Shown in pieces: positions 54,992 to 64,000 of a stretch of 64,000 nt of DNA. The translations under genes and the position numbers were made by a program. The notes beneath the pieces are model-generated. The model made no database searches, was not told where the DNA came from, and saw nothing but the letters and a program-made list of their open reading frames with translations. Source of the DNA: Maridesulfovibrio frigidus DSM 17176 (lineage in GTDB: Bacteria > Desulfobacterota > Desulfovibrionia > Desulfovibrionales > Desulfovibrionaceae); the NCBI RefSeq assembly GCF_000711735.1, contig NZ_JONL01000001.1:744001-808000 (forward strand), read 5' to 3'. Within the stretch, counting starts at the first letter, position 1, and the number at the start of each line of letters is the position of its first letter.

Positions 54992-56287
54992 ATGGTTAAA
55001 AAAGGACATCATATAGATAGGTTCCATCTTGCAACTTTTATTGCGATGATCTTTTTTATACTATTTTTCAGCCTGCCCACTTTTGCCAGCAGCTCAGAGT
55101 TCCCAATAGCCGATCCCTTCAAAGCGACTATTTTCGGCACGCCCCCTGATTTAGTACACACTTTCCCCGAACCTGTTGACACCAAACAGTGCGAAATTAA
55201 TATCGAAGATCGAAGAATTCCTGATATTTTCTGGTATAGTGAGGATTTTTACTACACCACAGCTATGCAGGAAGGAGAAGCTCCTCTTCTATTCATAATC
55301 GCTGGAACGGGTTCAGAGCATGACTCAACCAAAATGAAATTCCTGACTCAGCTTTTTTATGAAAGCGGTTTTCACGTTGTAGCTGTTTCTTCCCCTACAC
55401 ATATGAACTTCGTTGTCAGCGCTTCAAGATACGCCGCACCAGGCTATGCCCCAAATGACGTTGAAGATTTATACAGAGTTATGAAATGGATCAAAGCCGA
55501 CCTTGAAGAAGATTACAAAATAAGTGGATACAATGTCACAGGCTACAGCTTGGGTGCAATGCACTCGGCATTTCTAGCTCAGCTCGATGAAGAGCGCGGC
55601 GACTTTTTATTTGATAAAGTACTAATGATGAACCCGCCGGTCAGCCTTTACACTTCAGCGCAGAGATTTGACTCATGGCTCAGTCCTGAGAATCTCGGAG
55701 ATAAAAAACCACGCGAAGTTATAGACAATCTCATACAGGCATTTTCTCAAATGTATCTCCATACAGATGTAACTGACTTCGATGATAACTTTCTCTATGG
55801 ACTGTCGCAGCATGATAACTTCTCAGATATGGACCTTCGGGCAATAATTGCGGCATCCTTCCGGCTAAGTTCTGCAAACATGCTTTTCGCATCGGATGTC
55901 TGCATTAATGCCGGATATATTGTTCCCGTCAGCAAGACTCTCGCCATTGGTGACAATCTACTGCCTTATACAAGAGTCGCCGCAGCAATAAAATTCGAAG
56001 ACTATATTAATGAGTACCTGCTCCCGTACCTACAATTCATAACCCCCGGCATTACGAAAGAAGAGCTAATCCGTAGATGCAGCCTCGAAAGCATCGAAGA
56101 ATACCTCGCAAAATCAGATAAAATTTTCGTGCTCGGCAATTCCGATGACATCATTCTTAACGAGGAAGAAGTAGCCTTCCTACGCAAAACTTTCGGGAAT
56201 CGAGCTGTATTCTTTTCACGCGGTGGTCATTGCGGAAACATCATGTTCGGACCCTACGCTCTTAAAGCGCAGGAGATGTTAAAATGA
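54992..56287 (+). CDS. Exported alpha/beta hydrolase-like protein
   Basis: A 431-residue protein. The signal peptide has a basic start (MVKKGHHIDR) and a hydrophobic core (ATFIAMIFFILFFSLPTFAS), cleaved after FAS. The mature part is alpha/beta hydrolase-like: PLLFIIAGTGSEHD (oxyanion-loop strand), then the nucleophile elbow GYSLGA with S186, an acidic candidate in NSDDIIL, and a C-terminal His in GGHCGN. It would act in the periplasm on a lipid or ester. Its stop codon overlaps the mlaA start by four bases (ATGA), so both are translated together. A GTG two codons upstream (54986) is an alternative start. A link to lipid handling is therefore likely. Confidence 0.85.
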   Translation: MVKKGHHIDRFHLATFIAMIFFILFFSLPTFASSSEFPIADPFKATIFGTPPDLVHTFPEPVDTKQCEINIEDRRIPDIFWYSEDFYYTTAMQEGEAPLLFIIAGTGSEHDSTKMKFLTQLFYESGFHVVAVSSPTHMNFVVSASRYAAPGYAPNDVEDLYRVMKWIKADLEEDYKISGYNVTGYSLGAMHSAFLAQLDEERGDFLFDKVLMMNPPVSLYTSAQRFDSWLSPENLGDKKPREVIDNLIQAFSQMYLHTDVTDFDDNFLYGLSQHDNFSDMDLRAIIAASFRLSSANMLFASDVCINAGYIVPVSKTLAIGDNLLPYTRVAAAIKFEDYINEYLLPYLQFITPGITKEELIRRCSLESIEEYLAKSDKIFVLGNSDDIILNEEEVAFLRKTFGNRAVFFSRGGHCGNIMFGPYALKAQEMLK

Positions 56288-57093
56288 TGAGTCCGCAATT
56301 CAAATACCTGTTGCTGCTTTTCGCTCTTCTGCTTATCCCGTCCTGCGCGACCATAAATAAAGAAGATCCCGACATGACTCTGTCACCGACAGGCTTTATG
56401 ACGCCTGTATCGCACGCACCTAGCCCCACAAATATTATGCGCAAGGAAGCTGACTTAGAATTTCTTGATGTATACGATCCGTGGGGACCGATGAACCGCC
56501 ATGTATATTCTTTCAATGCGGAATTCGACCGTGCGGTCTATCTTCCGACTTTGGAACTTTACACAACAGTGCTTCCCACACCAGTCAGAAAAGGCGTGAC
56601 TAATGCCGTCAATAATCTGAATGAAGTTAACTCCATCATCAACAGCACCCTGCAGGGAAGAGGCGAAAAGCTTCTGCGCTCCTGCTATCGGCTGATTATA
56701 AATTCAACGGTCGGAATTCTGGGCATCCTGGATGTAGCTGAAGGCTGGGGCATACAAAGAGTTATCACATCTACTGCCGACACACTGGGAGTTTGGGGAA
56801 TAAGCCCCGGACCTTATGTTGTTCTGCCGCTCTTTGGCCCATCATCCGTACGAGATGCCGCCGGACTTGCCGGAGATTCTGCTCTGCTATGGGCCGAAAT
56901 GAATTTTGTTTACGATGTTCTGGGTGTAACAGACGGAAGAACCCTGATCGGAGCGGGAGAAGCCACGATTCGTGGTCTTAATCTGCGAGCTCAGCAACCC
57001 TTTCGCTACTATCAAACAGGTTCACCATTTGAGTATGATCTAGTGCGATTTCTATACTCTACCAAGCGTGAACTGGATATTGAAAAACAATAG
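56284..57093 (+). CDS. mlaA: MlaA family phospholipid-transport lipoprotein (VacJ)
   Basis: A 269-residue outer-membrane lipoprotein. Signal with lipobox LLIPSC (C21); mature part reads YDPWGPMNRHVYSFNAEFDR, VRKGVTNAVNNLNEVNSIIN and GVWGISPGPYVVLPLFGPSS, the family core. MlaA takes phospholipid from the outer leaflet of the outer membrane and hands it to MlaC, keeping lipid asymmetry. The rest of the mla genes are not nearby; instead it is translationally coupled to a secreted alpha/beta hydrolase. It is convergent with the GlxA-like gene with only 14 bp between stops. Confidence 0.95.
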   Translation: MMSPQFKYLLLLFALLLIPSCATINKEDPDMTLSPTGFMTPVSHAPSPTNIMRKEADLEFLDVYDPWGPMNRHVYSFNAEFDRAVYLPTLELYTTVLPTPVRKGVTNAVNNLNEVNSIINSTLQGRGEKLLRSCYRLIINSTVGILGILDVAEGWGIQRVITSTADTLGVWGISPGPYVVLPLFGPSSVRDAAGLAGDSALLWAEMNFVYDVLGVTDGRTLIGAGEATIRGLNLRAQQPFRYYQTGSPFEYDLVRFLYSTKRELDIEKQ

Positions 57094-57107
57094 AACTATT
57101 TAAAATG

Positions 57108-58103
57108 CTAAGGTAATCTGCTAAATTTCTTTCTATATTCCACAGGTGTAAGCCCTGTTTTTTTCTTAAACAATCTTCGAAATGACGAAGAATTTTCATA
57201 CCCAACCGCTCCGGTAATCTCTTCAATATTTTTTGTGCTGACTTCAAGCAGATGCCTTGCAGACTCGATGCGTAACTGTTGCAAATATTGCACGGATGTA
57301 ACTCCGGTTGCCCGCTTAAAACGACGCAAAAAAGTCCGTACTCCTACTTCAGAGATTACGGATAGCATCTCGAGATCCACACCCTGATGATAATTTTTCT
57401 GCATCCATTTTTGAGCTGTGGCAATATTGTTGTCCGCAAAGCCGGATGATGACTCAAGGTGCTGATCAAACATAAAATATGGAGTCTGCACATGGCGGGT
57501 ACTATCCAGCACCAAGACCTTTGCACATTGCGAAGCTACATCTTTACTCACAAATCGTGCGACTATATGCAAAGCAAGATCCTGCCACGCCATAGCACCA
57601 CCAGCGCAAATATAATTACCCCCGTCTATCAACATCTGATCTGAATGCAGGTCTACTTCGGGATATTTTCTCTTAAATTCGCGGGTTAATTTCCAGTGAG
57701 TAGTAGCCACTTTACCATTAAGAAAACCTGTTTCCGCAAGTAGAAACGACCCTGCGCAAATGGTCGCAACAATTGCCCCTCTGCGGCTGGCATTCCGTAT
57801 TGCATTTATGAGCTCGACATTGCCGCTAAGAACGTCCACATCACCAAATAGAGGTGGTATAACAACTATATCCGCAGAAACAACAGCAAGAGGACTGTCT
57901 ACCGCAAGCGACACTCCGGTAAAGCCGGTAACAGGCTCACCCTCTATGCTCGCCAGTCTAAAAGGGCCTAACAAAGGCAGTCCTTCCTTCGTGCCTAAGT
58001 TCATTTCCTCTGCTATTGTGTTTGCAATAGAGAAAATTTCCAGTGGGCCTAAAACTCCTGAGAGCAAGCAATTGTCAAAAGCAAGAATTGTTATTGATGG
58101 CAT
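57108..58103 (-). CDS. GlxA-like transcriptional regulator (DJ-1/PfpI + AraC)
   Basis: A 331-residue regulator. The N-terminal 190 residues are a DJ-1/PfpI-type domain (ILAFDNCLLSGVLGPLEIFS, ATICAGSFLLAETGFLNGKV), in which the Cys of TICAG sits at the family elbow. The C-terminal 100 residues are an AraC HTH pair (ISEVGVRTFLRRFKRATGV, ITGAVGYENSSSFRRLFKKK). Proteins of this type often sense metabolites and control nearby genes. It is divergent from the isochorismatase-family gene (123 bp), which it probably controls. Confidence 0.93.
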   Translation of the reverse strand: MPSITILAFDNCLLSGVLGPLEIFSIANTIAEEMNLGTKEGLPLLGPFRLASIEGEPVTGFTGVSLAVDSPLAVVSADIVVIPPLFGDVDVLSGNVELINAIRNASRRGAIVATICAGSFLLAETGFLNGKVATTHWKLTREFKRKYPEVDLHSDQMLIDGGNYICAGGAMAWQDLALHIVARFVSKDVASQCAKVLVLDSTRHVQTPYFMFDQHLESSSGFADNNIATAQKWMQKNYHQGVDLEMLSVISEVGVRTFLRRFKRATGVTSVQYLQQLRIESARHLLEVSTKNIEEITGAVGYENSSSFRRLFKKKTGLTPVEYRKKFSRLP

Positions 58104-58226
58104 TCTGTATTGTCGTTTTTAGCACCATAAATGTCAATAACGACACTTTTCATTATTTGAACTAAATAGCATTCTATTCTCACTCGAACTGAGCAAACGC
58201 CATAAACTGATTTATTAGGAGCTATC

Positions 58227-58775
58227 ATGACCAAAGAAGCTTTAATCATTATTGATATTCAAAACGACTATTTTACAAACGGAAAAATGGCCCTCGATAA
58301 CAGCGCAGCGGCCGGAAAAAATGCAACAAAAGTGCTAGTAAATTTTAGAGAAAAAAAACTTCCAGTTATCCATATTCAACATGAATCATTACAGCCGGGA
58401 GCAACTTTTTTTATTCCTGAAACATCCGGCATGGACATTCATTCCTCCGTTGCACCACAGGAAAAAGAAGTCGTGCTTGCAAAGCACTACCCAAACAGCT
58501 TTCGTGAAACAGGACTAAATGAAATTCTGAAAGATCTCGACATCACAAATCTAACAATCATCGGCATGATGAGTAATATGTGCGTTGATGCGACCACGCG
58601 AGCGGCCTTCGATTTCGGATATACCTGTACCGTGGTTCATGATGCGTGTGCTGCAACTTCCCTCGAATTTAACGGCGTAAAAGTGCCATCAGTTAGCGTT
58701 CATGCGTCATTCATGGCTGCTCTTGGTGCTGTATATGCGAAAATGGTTGCAACAGGTGATTTTATTCGTAGCTAA
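58227..58775 (+). CDS. Cysteine hydrolase of the isochorismatase family
   Basis: A 182-residue hydrolase with catalytic triad D10 (LIIIDIQNDY), K86 (VVLAKHYPNSF) and C119 (MMSNMCVDATTR). Family members cleave amides or isochorismate (nicotinamidase, N-carbamoylsarcosine amidase, isochorismatase). The exact substrate is not clear. An AGGAG ribosome site precedes the ATG at 58227. It is divergent from a GlxA-like regulator, a common pairing, and is probably induced by it in response to the substrate or a related compound. Confidence 0.92.
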   Translation: MTKEALIIIDIQNDYFTNGKMALDNSAAAGKNATKVLVNFREKKLPVIHIQHESLQPGATFFIPETSGMDIHSSVAPQEKEVVLAKHYPNSFRETGLNEILKDLDITNLTIIGMMSNMCVDATTRAAFDFGYTCTVVHDACAATSLEFNGVKVPSVSVHASFMAALGAVYAKMVATGDFIRS

Positions 58776-58825
58776 GGGCAGAATCAGTGTTAGCGCAAAC
58801 AGTTAAGGATGTTCGCGAAATATCT

Positions 58826-59758
58826 TTAGCGGACGTTTTGCACTCTGATATAAAGCACTAGCCCCAGCATAGTTAAAGCTATCCCCGCCCACCCGAGTAA
58901 GCCGGGCAATATGCCACCAAGTAGCGCAACTTCGCCAAGCAGCGAAAAAACAACTTCCATGGACTGAGTGCAATCTGCTGCGGCAAGCTCCGCGGCAGAA
59001 CGCGCTTTGTGACGGATATAAAGGAAAAGACTTGTTGCCACTATACCGGAAAAAACCGCGACCAGAGCGGTATTGAGCACCTGATCCATCGCAGGAGGCG
59101 GCGGCGAGAAAACCGCGATTATGATTATCCACAAGGGCAGTGACCCCAGTGTTAAAAGCAACACGCGGCAAAAAGGGTCGTCCATGGCAGGACTGTCTAG
59201 GTGCGGAATAATCTTTGTCCCACCCTGCCGAGCCTCCCAAACAAGCTGATTGCCGAAAGGGTACGCGAACGCGGCAATGAGAACAGGAATCGCGCCAAGT
59301 AGAATATCACCGAATGAAGCCGTTCCAGCGCGCTCAAGATTGATCAGCAAAACTCCCGCAAAAATTATTAAGGTCAAAAGCATAGCCCGGAGAGGAATCT
59401 TTTTACCAAAGCCAAGCAATACTATGGGAGTGGCGAGAATAGTGGTCTGCCAAGTGGCAGCAACAACCCAGCCGGGCGCATAGGAAGCACTGAATGAAAT
59501 TAACGCGTAAAATAATCCGAATCCGATTCCGCCAGCCGCAGTCCAGAAAAACCAGTGGCGCACATATAGTTTTAGAGACTCAATAAAAAGTTCACGCCGG
59601 ACAGCAAAAAGTCCCACGGACAAAATCCCGAACATCCAAAAATAGCGTAAGCTTGCAGACCAAACCCAGTGTCCACCATCAAGGCTCATTGCTCTATTAA
59701 GAACAAAAGTCGTACTGAAAAACAGCGCGGCTAGGACACCTATCATTATTATTTTCAT
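58826..59758 (-). CDS. EamA/EmrE-type multidrug or metabolite exporter
   Basis: A 310-residue integral membrane protein with about ten hydrophobic segments in the EamA arrangement. Motifs include FSTTFVLNRAMSLDGGHWVW, FFWTAAGGIGFGLFYALISF, and the C-terminal SMEVVFSLLGEVALLGGILP. It resembles the 'multidrug resistance efflux transporter' group of DMT proteins. It stands between the isochorismatase gene (convergent) and the glycosyltransferase gene (upstream, same strand, about 50 bp), with which it may be co-transcribed. Substrate unknown. Confidence 0.88.
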   Translation of the reverse strand: MKIIMIGVLAALFFSTTFVLNRAMSLDGGHWVWSASLRYFWMFGILSVGLFAVRRELFIESLKLYVRHWFFWTAAGGIGFGLFYALISFSASYAPGWVVAATWQTTILATPIVLLGFGKKIPLRAMLLTLIIFAGVLLINLERAGTASFGDILLGAIPVLIAAFAYPFGNQLVWEARQGGTKIIPHLDSPAMDDPFCRVLLLTLGSLPLWIIIIAVFSPPPPAMDQVLNTALVAVFSGIVATSLFLYIRHKARSAAELAAADCTQSMEVVFSLLGEVALLGGILPGLLGWAGIALTMLGLVLYIRVQNVR

Positions 59759-59806
59759 ATGAATATGACCAATTGCGGAAGGGTTAAATAATTTCAGGTA
59801 GGATTA

Positions 59807-60631
59807 TCAAATTTCTCCGCTATCCATTTTCAACAAGAGTGCTTTTATATCAATAGGCCGCGGTATACAACCCCTCTGAAAGGCTGAGGCATGAAGCCGA
59901 CCTCTCAAATGAGCACCCGCCCATTCGTAAACAATGGAGTTGAAAAAGGTCGGGTTGTTAAGCACAATTTGTGCTTTAGCTGCTCCATCACTTTTAACGG
60001 CTTGCAGCGAAAAATTAGCTCCATGTACTTCGTAATTGTACAAGACTTGCGGGATTAATTGAAATTTTGCACCTGCTACAAGGCATTGCACCCAGAAATC
60101 CCAGTCTTCATACAATGTGTTGTCGCGATATCTGACCCCGCCATCCCAAAGTTTACTCCGATAAAGAGCTGAAGGAGCTATGGTATTCTGACTTCGCAAA
60201 TGAGCGGGGCTGAATTTTGGAAGATTGACTATGCGCGAGCTATCTTGACTGTTTTCCTTGTAGTCTGTGTAAACGAGGTCGAGTTCTGGATTCTGTTCAA
60301 GAGTTTCGATGCAAGACGACAGAAATTCAGGCTCTAAATAGTCATCGGGGTCAAGGCAAATTAAATATCTGCCCTCAGCCCTCTCCAACCCATAATTGCG
60401 GACAGGACCCGGCTTTCCGCAGCGAGCAGGCGTTAATATTTCAAACCGTTTACACTGGATTTTGTCCGCCCATTTATGAGCAAACTGGAGGGAATCGTCA
60501 TCACTACCGTCATCTACAAAAATAATTTCAACTTCATTCAGATCCATCTTTTGGGCAACAATTGAGCCGAAAAATCTGTCTGCAAAGCGTCCATAATTAT
60601 AGTTGGGAACAACAATCGAAAGTAACGCCAT
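59807..60631 (-). CDS. Family 2 glycosyltransferase
   Basis: A 274-residue GT-A fold enzyme: LSIVVPNYNYGRFADRFFGS, EIIFVDDGSDDDSL, GPVRNYGLERAEG, then the metal-binding DPDDYLEP segment (DxD) and a later WDFWVQCLVAGAKF region. It adds a sugar to a polysaccharide or protein from a nucleotide sugar. No other glycan genes are near. It lies on the minus strand just upstream of the EmrE-type exporter gene, so the two may form an operon. Specificity is unknown. Confidence 0.9.
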   Translation of the reverse strand: MALLSIVVPNYNYGRFADRFFGSIVAQKMDLNEVEIIFVDDGSDDDSLQFAHKWADKIQCKRFEILTPARCGKPGPVRNYGLERAEGRYLICLDPDDYLEPEFLSSCIETLEQNPELDLVYTDYKENSQDSSRIVNLPKFSPAHLRSQNTIAPSALYRSKLWDGGVRYRDNTLYEDWDFWVQCLVAGAKFQLIPQVLYNYEVHGANFSLQAVKSDGAAKAQIVLNNPTFFNSIVYEWAGAHLRGRLHASAFQRGCIPRPIDIKALLLKMDSGEI

Positions 60632-60738
60632 AAAGAAAGTGTCCCTTGCAGAGATAAATACAAGTTAAATATATGCTCTCATGAAACCACAGACCTATTG
60701 TTTAATAGAGTTTCCGGATTGTCGCAATAAACATAAGC

Positions 60739-60765
60739 AAAAAAAAGGCCACCCAAAGGAGGCCT
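60739..60765 (-). terminator. Terminator for msrAB (minus strand)
   Basis: AGGCC/GGCCT arms with an inner CC/GG pair close a short loop; on the minus strand the stem is followed by eight T. It lies about 25 bp after the msrAB stop codon. Confidence 0.8.
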
Positions 60766-60789
60766 CATAACAGTCTAATTTTATTTGAA

Positions 60790-61896
60790 TCACTTAAATA
60801 ATTGTAAATACTTTCCATAGCCCTGTTCTTCTAACTTATCCTTAGAAATAAACCTTAACGAGGCTGAATTTATACAGTAGCGCAATCCAGTTGGAGCCGG
60901 ACCATCTGAGAACACGTGCCCCAGGTGAGAATCTGCATCAAAAGAACGAACCTCTGTCCGCTTCATGAATAAAGTATTATCCTCAATTCCCACTACATTC
61001 TTCTTCTCAAGTGGACGGGTAAAGCTAGGCCAGCCAGTTCCTGACTCAAACTTATCTGCCGAGCTAAATAAAGGCTCTCCTGAGACAACATCCACATATA
61101 TCCCTTCTACGTGGTTATCCCAGTATTCGTTTGAAAATGCTGGTTCTGTTCCATCCTTACGGACGACATTGAACTGTAATGGAGTCAGTGTCTTTTCAAG
61201 CTCAGCATCACTAAGTCTGGAATATGTAGACACTGCGCTAGATGATACAACACTATTAGCTTCATCTCCCCAATGTTCCTTGATAAAAGAATCACGCCCG
61301 GAACTGAATCTGTACCAGTTGTACCGGACAGGATTCTTCTTGTAGTAATCCTGATGATAATCTTCTGCCTCAAAAAACTTTGTAAACGGAATCAGCTTGG
61401 TAGCAACAGGCTTATCAAAACGCTTAGAACCATCAAGTTCCACAAGCGCATTACCAGCAATCTCCTTCTGCTTTTCATCATGGTAAAAAATAGCAGAAGT
61501 ATACTGAATTCCACGATCATTAAATGAGCCATCAGCATCGGTAGGGTCATGATGCTTTAAAAACACATCAAGAACTTGAGCATAACTAATCTGCTGCGGA
61601 TCAAAATAAATCTGAACAGCTTCAAGATGCCCTGTTGTTCCTGAGCTTACCTGTTCATAAGTAGGATTATCTACATTCCCACCTATATAACCGGATACAA
61701 CCCTGTCTACACCAGCCACCTTTTCAAGATCAGATTCAACACACCAAAAACATCCTCCTGCAACAGTAGCAACAGAAAGGATTGATTCATTATTCATTCC
61801 GGCCTCCGTAGGGCTTTCAGACCAAACAAAGAAAAAGCTTAATGATAATACAAAGAGAGCAGCAATTACTGCTCGACTTATCTTTTTATAGCCCAT
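60790..61896 (-). CDS. msrAB: Exported MsrA-MsrB fusion (methionine sulfoxide reductase)
   Basis: A 368-residue protein with an N-terminal signal or anchor ([20 protein letters not shown]). Residues 38-205 are Msr[21 protein letters not shown] with the catalytic Cys of GCFW, then [20 protein letters not shown] and [14 protein letters not shown]. Residues 225-360 are Msr[33 protein letters not shown] with the catalytic Cys of YCIN. The usual CxxC zinc site of MsrB is absent ([10 protein letters not shown]). The two domains repair S- and R-methionine sulfoxide in exported proteins. AAGGAAG precedes the ATG; a promoter and AT-rich repeat lie upstream. Confidence 0.95.
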   Translation of the reverse strand: MGYKKISRAVIAALFVLSLSFFFVWSESPTEAGMNNESILSVATVAGGCFWCVESDLEKVAGVDRVVSGYIGGNVDNPTYEQVSSGTTGHLEAVQIYFDPQQISYAQVLDVFLKHHDPTDADGSFNDRGIQYTSAIFYHDEKQKEIAGNALVELDGSKRFDKPVATKLIPFTKFFEAEDYHQDYYKKNPVRYNWYRFSSGRDSFIKEHWGDEANSVVSSSAVSTYSRLSDAELEKTLTPLQFNVVRKDGTEPAFSNEYWDNHVEGIYVDVVSGEPLFSSADKFESGTGWPSFTRPLEKKNVVGIEDNTLFMKRTEVRSFDADSHLGHVFSDGPAPTGLRYCINSASLRFISKDKLEEQGYGKYLQLFK

Positions 61897-61930
61897 GACA
61901 ACTTCCTTATTAATAATTATTACTAATAAT

Positions 61931-61958
61931 AAAATAACATGTGCACAATATATGTCAA
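61931..61958 (-). promoter_or_regulatory. msrAB: Promoter of msrAB with AT-rich repeat downstream
   Basis: On the minus strand, TTGACA (61958-61953) and TATTTT (61936-61931) are spaced by 16 bases, with a TGTGCACA palindrome in the spacer. Between this and the ribosome site is a TAATAAT-rich stretch (about 61907-61935) with near-palindromic repeats resembling Fur/PerR-type operators; that resemblance is only visual. Confidence 0.55.
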
Positions 61959-61997
61959 TGGTGGAGTAGAATGAAAAAGGAGAGACGGACCGAAGAA

Positions 61998-64000
61998 CTA
62001 GCCCCCGAGCATATATTCACTGAAAACAACAACCTTATTGCGACCAGTATTTTTGGCCGAATAAAGAGCCTTATCTGCAAGATCAATAACAGTATTAATA
62101 TCTCTACTATTGTCTGGATAAAAAGAGATTCCAACAGAGACCGTCAGCGATTCTTTGCGGGAGGAGCCAAAGTGGATATCTATACTTTCGAAAGATTCAC
62201 GCAACGCTTCTGCCCGTTTAATTACGACATCACGGCTAATACTTGTCATAACCACTAAAAATTCCTCTCCGCCCATACGGCAGAGAATATCCTCGTCGCG
62301 AACCTGACTAAGCAAAATTTCAGCGACACGTTTTAAGACCTCGTCACCAGCCTCATGCCCGTAGGTATCATTAAATCTCTTAAAGAAATCTATATCGATC
62401 ATAACGGCGGCCAGAGACTCACTACGGCGGGAGGCCCGGGAGACTTCTCTATTAATGCTTTCGAGCATATACCGCCTATTATGAAGCCCGGTAAGAGGAT
62501 CTCGCACAGACTGTTCTCGCAGATTTTCACGCAACTGAATATTAGACAAAGCCAGAGAAAAATGCTCGGAAATAGTAACAACCAAACGCTGACGCTCTTT
62601 CCCGGTACATATTTTTTTTGTCTCGTCCGAAAGACATGCCTTCTGGTCGCAAACGAGAAGCATCAGCCCGATCAACTGTTCCTGATTATGCATCGGAACA
62701 CATATATAACAGGTACTTAACTCTTTAGAAAAATGATCACAATTAAGTCCCTGAGCATCACGGGAGACGTAATGGAATTTGTCCATGCGTAATCCCCAAC
62801 ACTCATCAGGAGCAAAACTATCTTTAAAGATATCTTCTCTATCGCCCCAGCTAGCCTTCTTATTTAGTAGAGTTCCATCATCATCAAACAGATACAAGGC
62901 CCCTACATCACGAGGAAATAAACGTTTTGCATAGTCTCGTATAATATGGAGAGCTTCAGCGGTGGAATTACACCTCTGCAAATAATCGCTAAACTCATTC
63001 AGAGTCAAAATTTCTTTATTAATTCGTTCCTGATCCTTGATCTGGCTGGCTATTTTTTGAGTTCTATTTTGCACAGTCCGTTCAAGATTAGTATTTACTT
63101 CTGCAAGCTCTCCTTCCACCACTTTACGCTTATGGACTTCACTCACAAGGCGGAGGTTATACCTGATTAGCCTGACACCCAGAAAAAGAACCATTAAAAT
63201 AAGTGCAGATGAAATGCACAGTACCCAGTAGATAGTCCGGGTTGTTTTTCCTAGACGGGTCAGCACTGTAGCCTGGATGAAGGATACCTGTTTATTGATC
63301 TCCAGCAGGGCCTTCTGAAGTTCCCCACTGACTCCCTCTCCAAACCTAAGCCCCACCTCTTTCATATGCTTAACTAAAATATAAAAATTTTCCTGATAGT
63401 GATTCAACTCAGCTAAAACTTCACCCTTAAGCTGAGGACTCAGCCCGCTTTCTTTCACAGCATCAACCAGTGCTACATATTTATTTTTGAAATCCTCGAC
63501 GGATGTAAGTTTCTTATTCTGGACAAATTCATTTTCACTTCGACGACAAGCCGCGACCATAGAAAGTAAGCGGTATTCCCCGGCATTTTCGAGTTTATTT
63601 TCCATAGAGAGAGCGATCCTAAGCAAGACGCCCTGTTCTCCAAATCCTTCTGCCAAACCAATAACCATCTGCTTTTCTTTGTAAGCTATAAACAGATCCC
63701 GATAATCCCGCACTTTGAGCTGAGTTAGCATGATTTCGGACTCGGAAAGAACATCACTCTCACCGGCCAATAGTTCTAAGTTGTGAACAAGATCATCGTA
63801 ACTATGTAAGAACCCAGCAACGTCCTCAATCTCTTTTGTATGTACAAAAGCATCTTGGTGAGCCTGACATCTAACGGCAGCATTACTTATCTGGGAGCTG
63901 TAAAACTGTGCTTTTGCATAAGAGGCATTTAGATAAACTGCTAAAAAAAGAGAAACCAGTAGCGCAGCCGCCATGACAGAGGCGAACACAACCAGAATGA
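61998..64000 (-). CDS. Membrane diguanylate cyclase with GAF domain, 5' end cut by window
   Basis: The last 660 or so residues of a GGDEF protein; the frame remains open at the window edge through a hydrophobic segment, so the true start lies beyond 64000. Residues (from the GTG at 63989) 2-20 form a membrane segment, a helical periplasmic region follows to about 250, a second segment ([20 protein letters not shown]) leads to a coiled coil, then a GAF domain (about 340-480) and GGDEF with MGGEEF preceded by an RxxD inhibitory site (RDED). It would make c-di-GMP in response to an envelope signal. The GGEEF variant is active in known cyclases. Confidence 0.92.
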   Translation of the reverse strand, partial: ILVVFASVMAAALLVSLFLAVYLNASYAKAQFYSSQISNAAVRCQAHQDAFVHTKEIEDVAGFLHSYDDLVHNLELLAGESDVLSESEIMLTQLKVRDYRDLFIAYKEKQMVIGLAEGFGEQGVLLRIALSMENKLENAGEYRLLSMVAACRRSENEFVQNKKLTSVEDFKNKYVALVDAVKESGLSPQLKGEVLAELNHYQENFYILVKHMKEVGLRFGEGVSGELQKALLEINKQVSFIQATVLTRLGKTTRTIYWVLCISSALILMVLFLGVRLIRYNLRLVSEVHKRKVVEGELAEVNTNLERTVQNRTQKIASQIKDQERINKEILTLNEFSDYLQRCNSTAEALHIIRDYAKRLFPRDVGALYLFDDDGTLLNKKASWGDREDIFKDSFAPDECWGLRMDKFHYVSRDAQGLNCDHFSKELSTCYICVPMHNQEQLIGLMLLVCDQKACLSDETKKICTGKERQRLVVTISEHFSLALSNIQLRENLREQSVRDPLTGLHNRRYMLESINREVSRASRRSESLAAVMIDIDFFKRFNDTYGHEAGDEVLKRVAEILLSQVRDEDILCRMGGEEFLVVMTSISRDVVIKRAEALRESFESIDIHFGSSRKESLTVSVGISFYPDNSRDINTVIDLADKALYSAKNTGRNKVVVFSEYMLGG

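Noticed and set aside
58803-59240. A 145-codon minus-strand frame in another phase of the EmrE-type gene
   Set aside because: Overlaps a clear membrane transporter on the same strand and has no recognisable features.

Overview
The window looks like a chromosomal segment of a marine, low-GC member of the Desulfovibrionaceae (Desulfovibrio/Maridesulfovibrio-like). I infer this from gene content, not from a search. It holds a methyl-accepting chemotaxis protein ending in a hemerythrin domain, two other large chemoreceptors, oxygen-sensitive ribonucleotide reductase functions, a CbiR-type cobamide gene beside cobU, c-di-GMP enzymes, a bacterial IscA/HesB variant and exported methionine sulfoxide reductase. 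I see no rRNA, tRNA, CRISPR array, insertion sequence or prophage. Most of it reads as ordinary, densely packed chromosome with strong hairpin terminators.

Layout. 1-5.3 kb: the end of a branched-chain amino acid ABC ATPase, two translationally coupled family 2 glycosyltransferases, a TRIC/UPF0126 membrane protein and purU. 5.3-9.3 kb: an unrecognised 526-residue protein, two small envelope-type proteins overlapping tail to tail, nrdG, and directly after it a decayed C-terminal piece of nrdD. 9.4-12.2 kb: signalling (a lone receiver, CheR, EAL-HDOD). 12.2-18.9 kb: a six-gene minus-strand run cbiR-cobU-DHH phosphoesterase-polA-DUF1844-argC. 19-24.3 kb: an unlisted 48-residue ORF, a large EndoQ-like PHP/UvrD helicase fusion, and a divergent 601-residue protein of unknown role.

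24.4-31.3 kb: an HDOD protein flanked by receiver-like domains, csaA, a GNAT acetyltransferase, a YkgJ-type cysteine cluster protein, OsmC, an IscA/HesB-like protein with a Cys-Gly tail, and a transglutaminase-like lipoprotein. 31.3-40.4 kb: a PAS/GAF/GGDEF/EAL protein, ilvN plus a phosphate butyryltransferase-like gene, a solute-binding protein, a half-size DMT transporter divergent from a LysR regulator, and the chemoreceptor-hemerythrin protein. 40.4-54 kb: flavin reductase, ZIP metal transporter, NlpC/P60-like lipoprotein, KefB-type antiporter, DksA-like zinc finger protein, a Cache chemoreceptor, ettA, a metallo-beta-lactamase fold enzyme, an exported C-type lectin with a PEP-CTERM-like tail, and another Cache chemoreceptor. 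54-64 kb: a small unknown, an exported alpha/beta hydrolase coupled to mlaA, a GlxA-like regulator divergent from an isochorismatase-family hydrolase, a drug/metabolite transporter, a glycosyltransferase, an exported MsrA-MsrB fusion, and a membrane diguanylate cyclase cut by the window edge.

The themes are environmental sensing (three chemoreceptors, four proteins with c-di-GMP-type domains, two HDOD proteins), DNA repair/replication and cobamide salvage in one apparent operon, and envelope maintenance. The best candidates for something not well described are the EndoQ-like/UvrD fusion, the six-gene cobamide/DNA operon, the transglutaminase lipoprotein with an inactivated second copy of its catalytic domain, the 601-residue toroid-like protein, and the nrdD remnant. 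Start sites were moved from the longest possible ORF where a Shine-Dalgarno site or family length favoured an internal start; these choices are stated in each entry.
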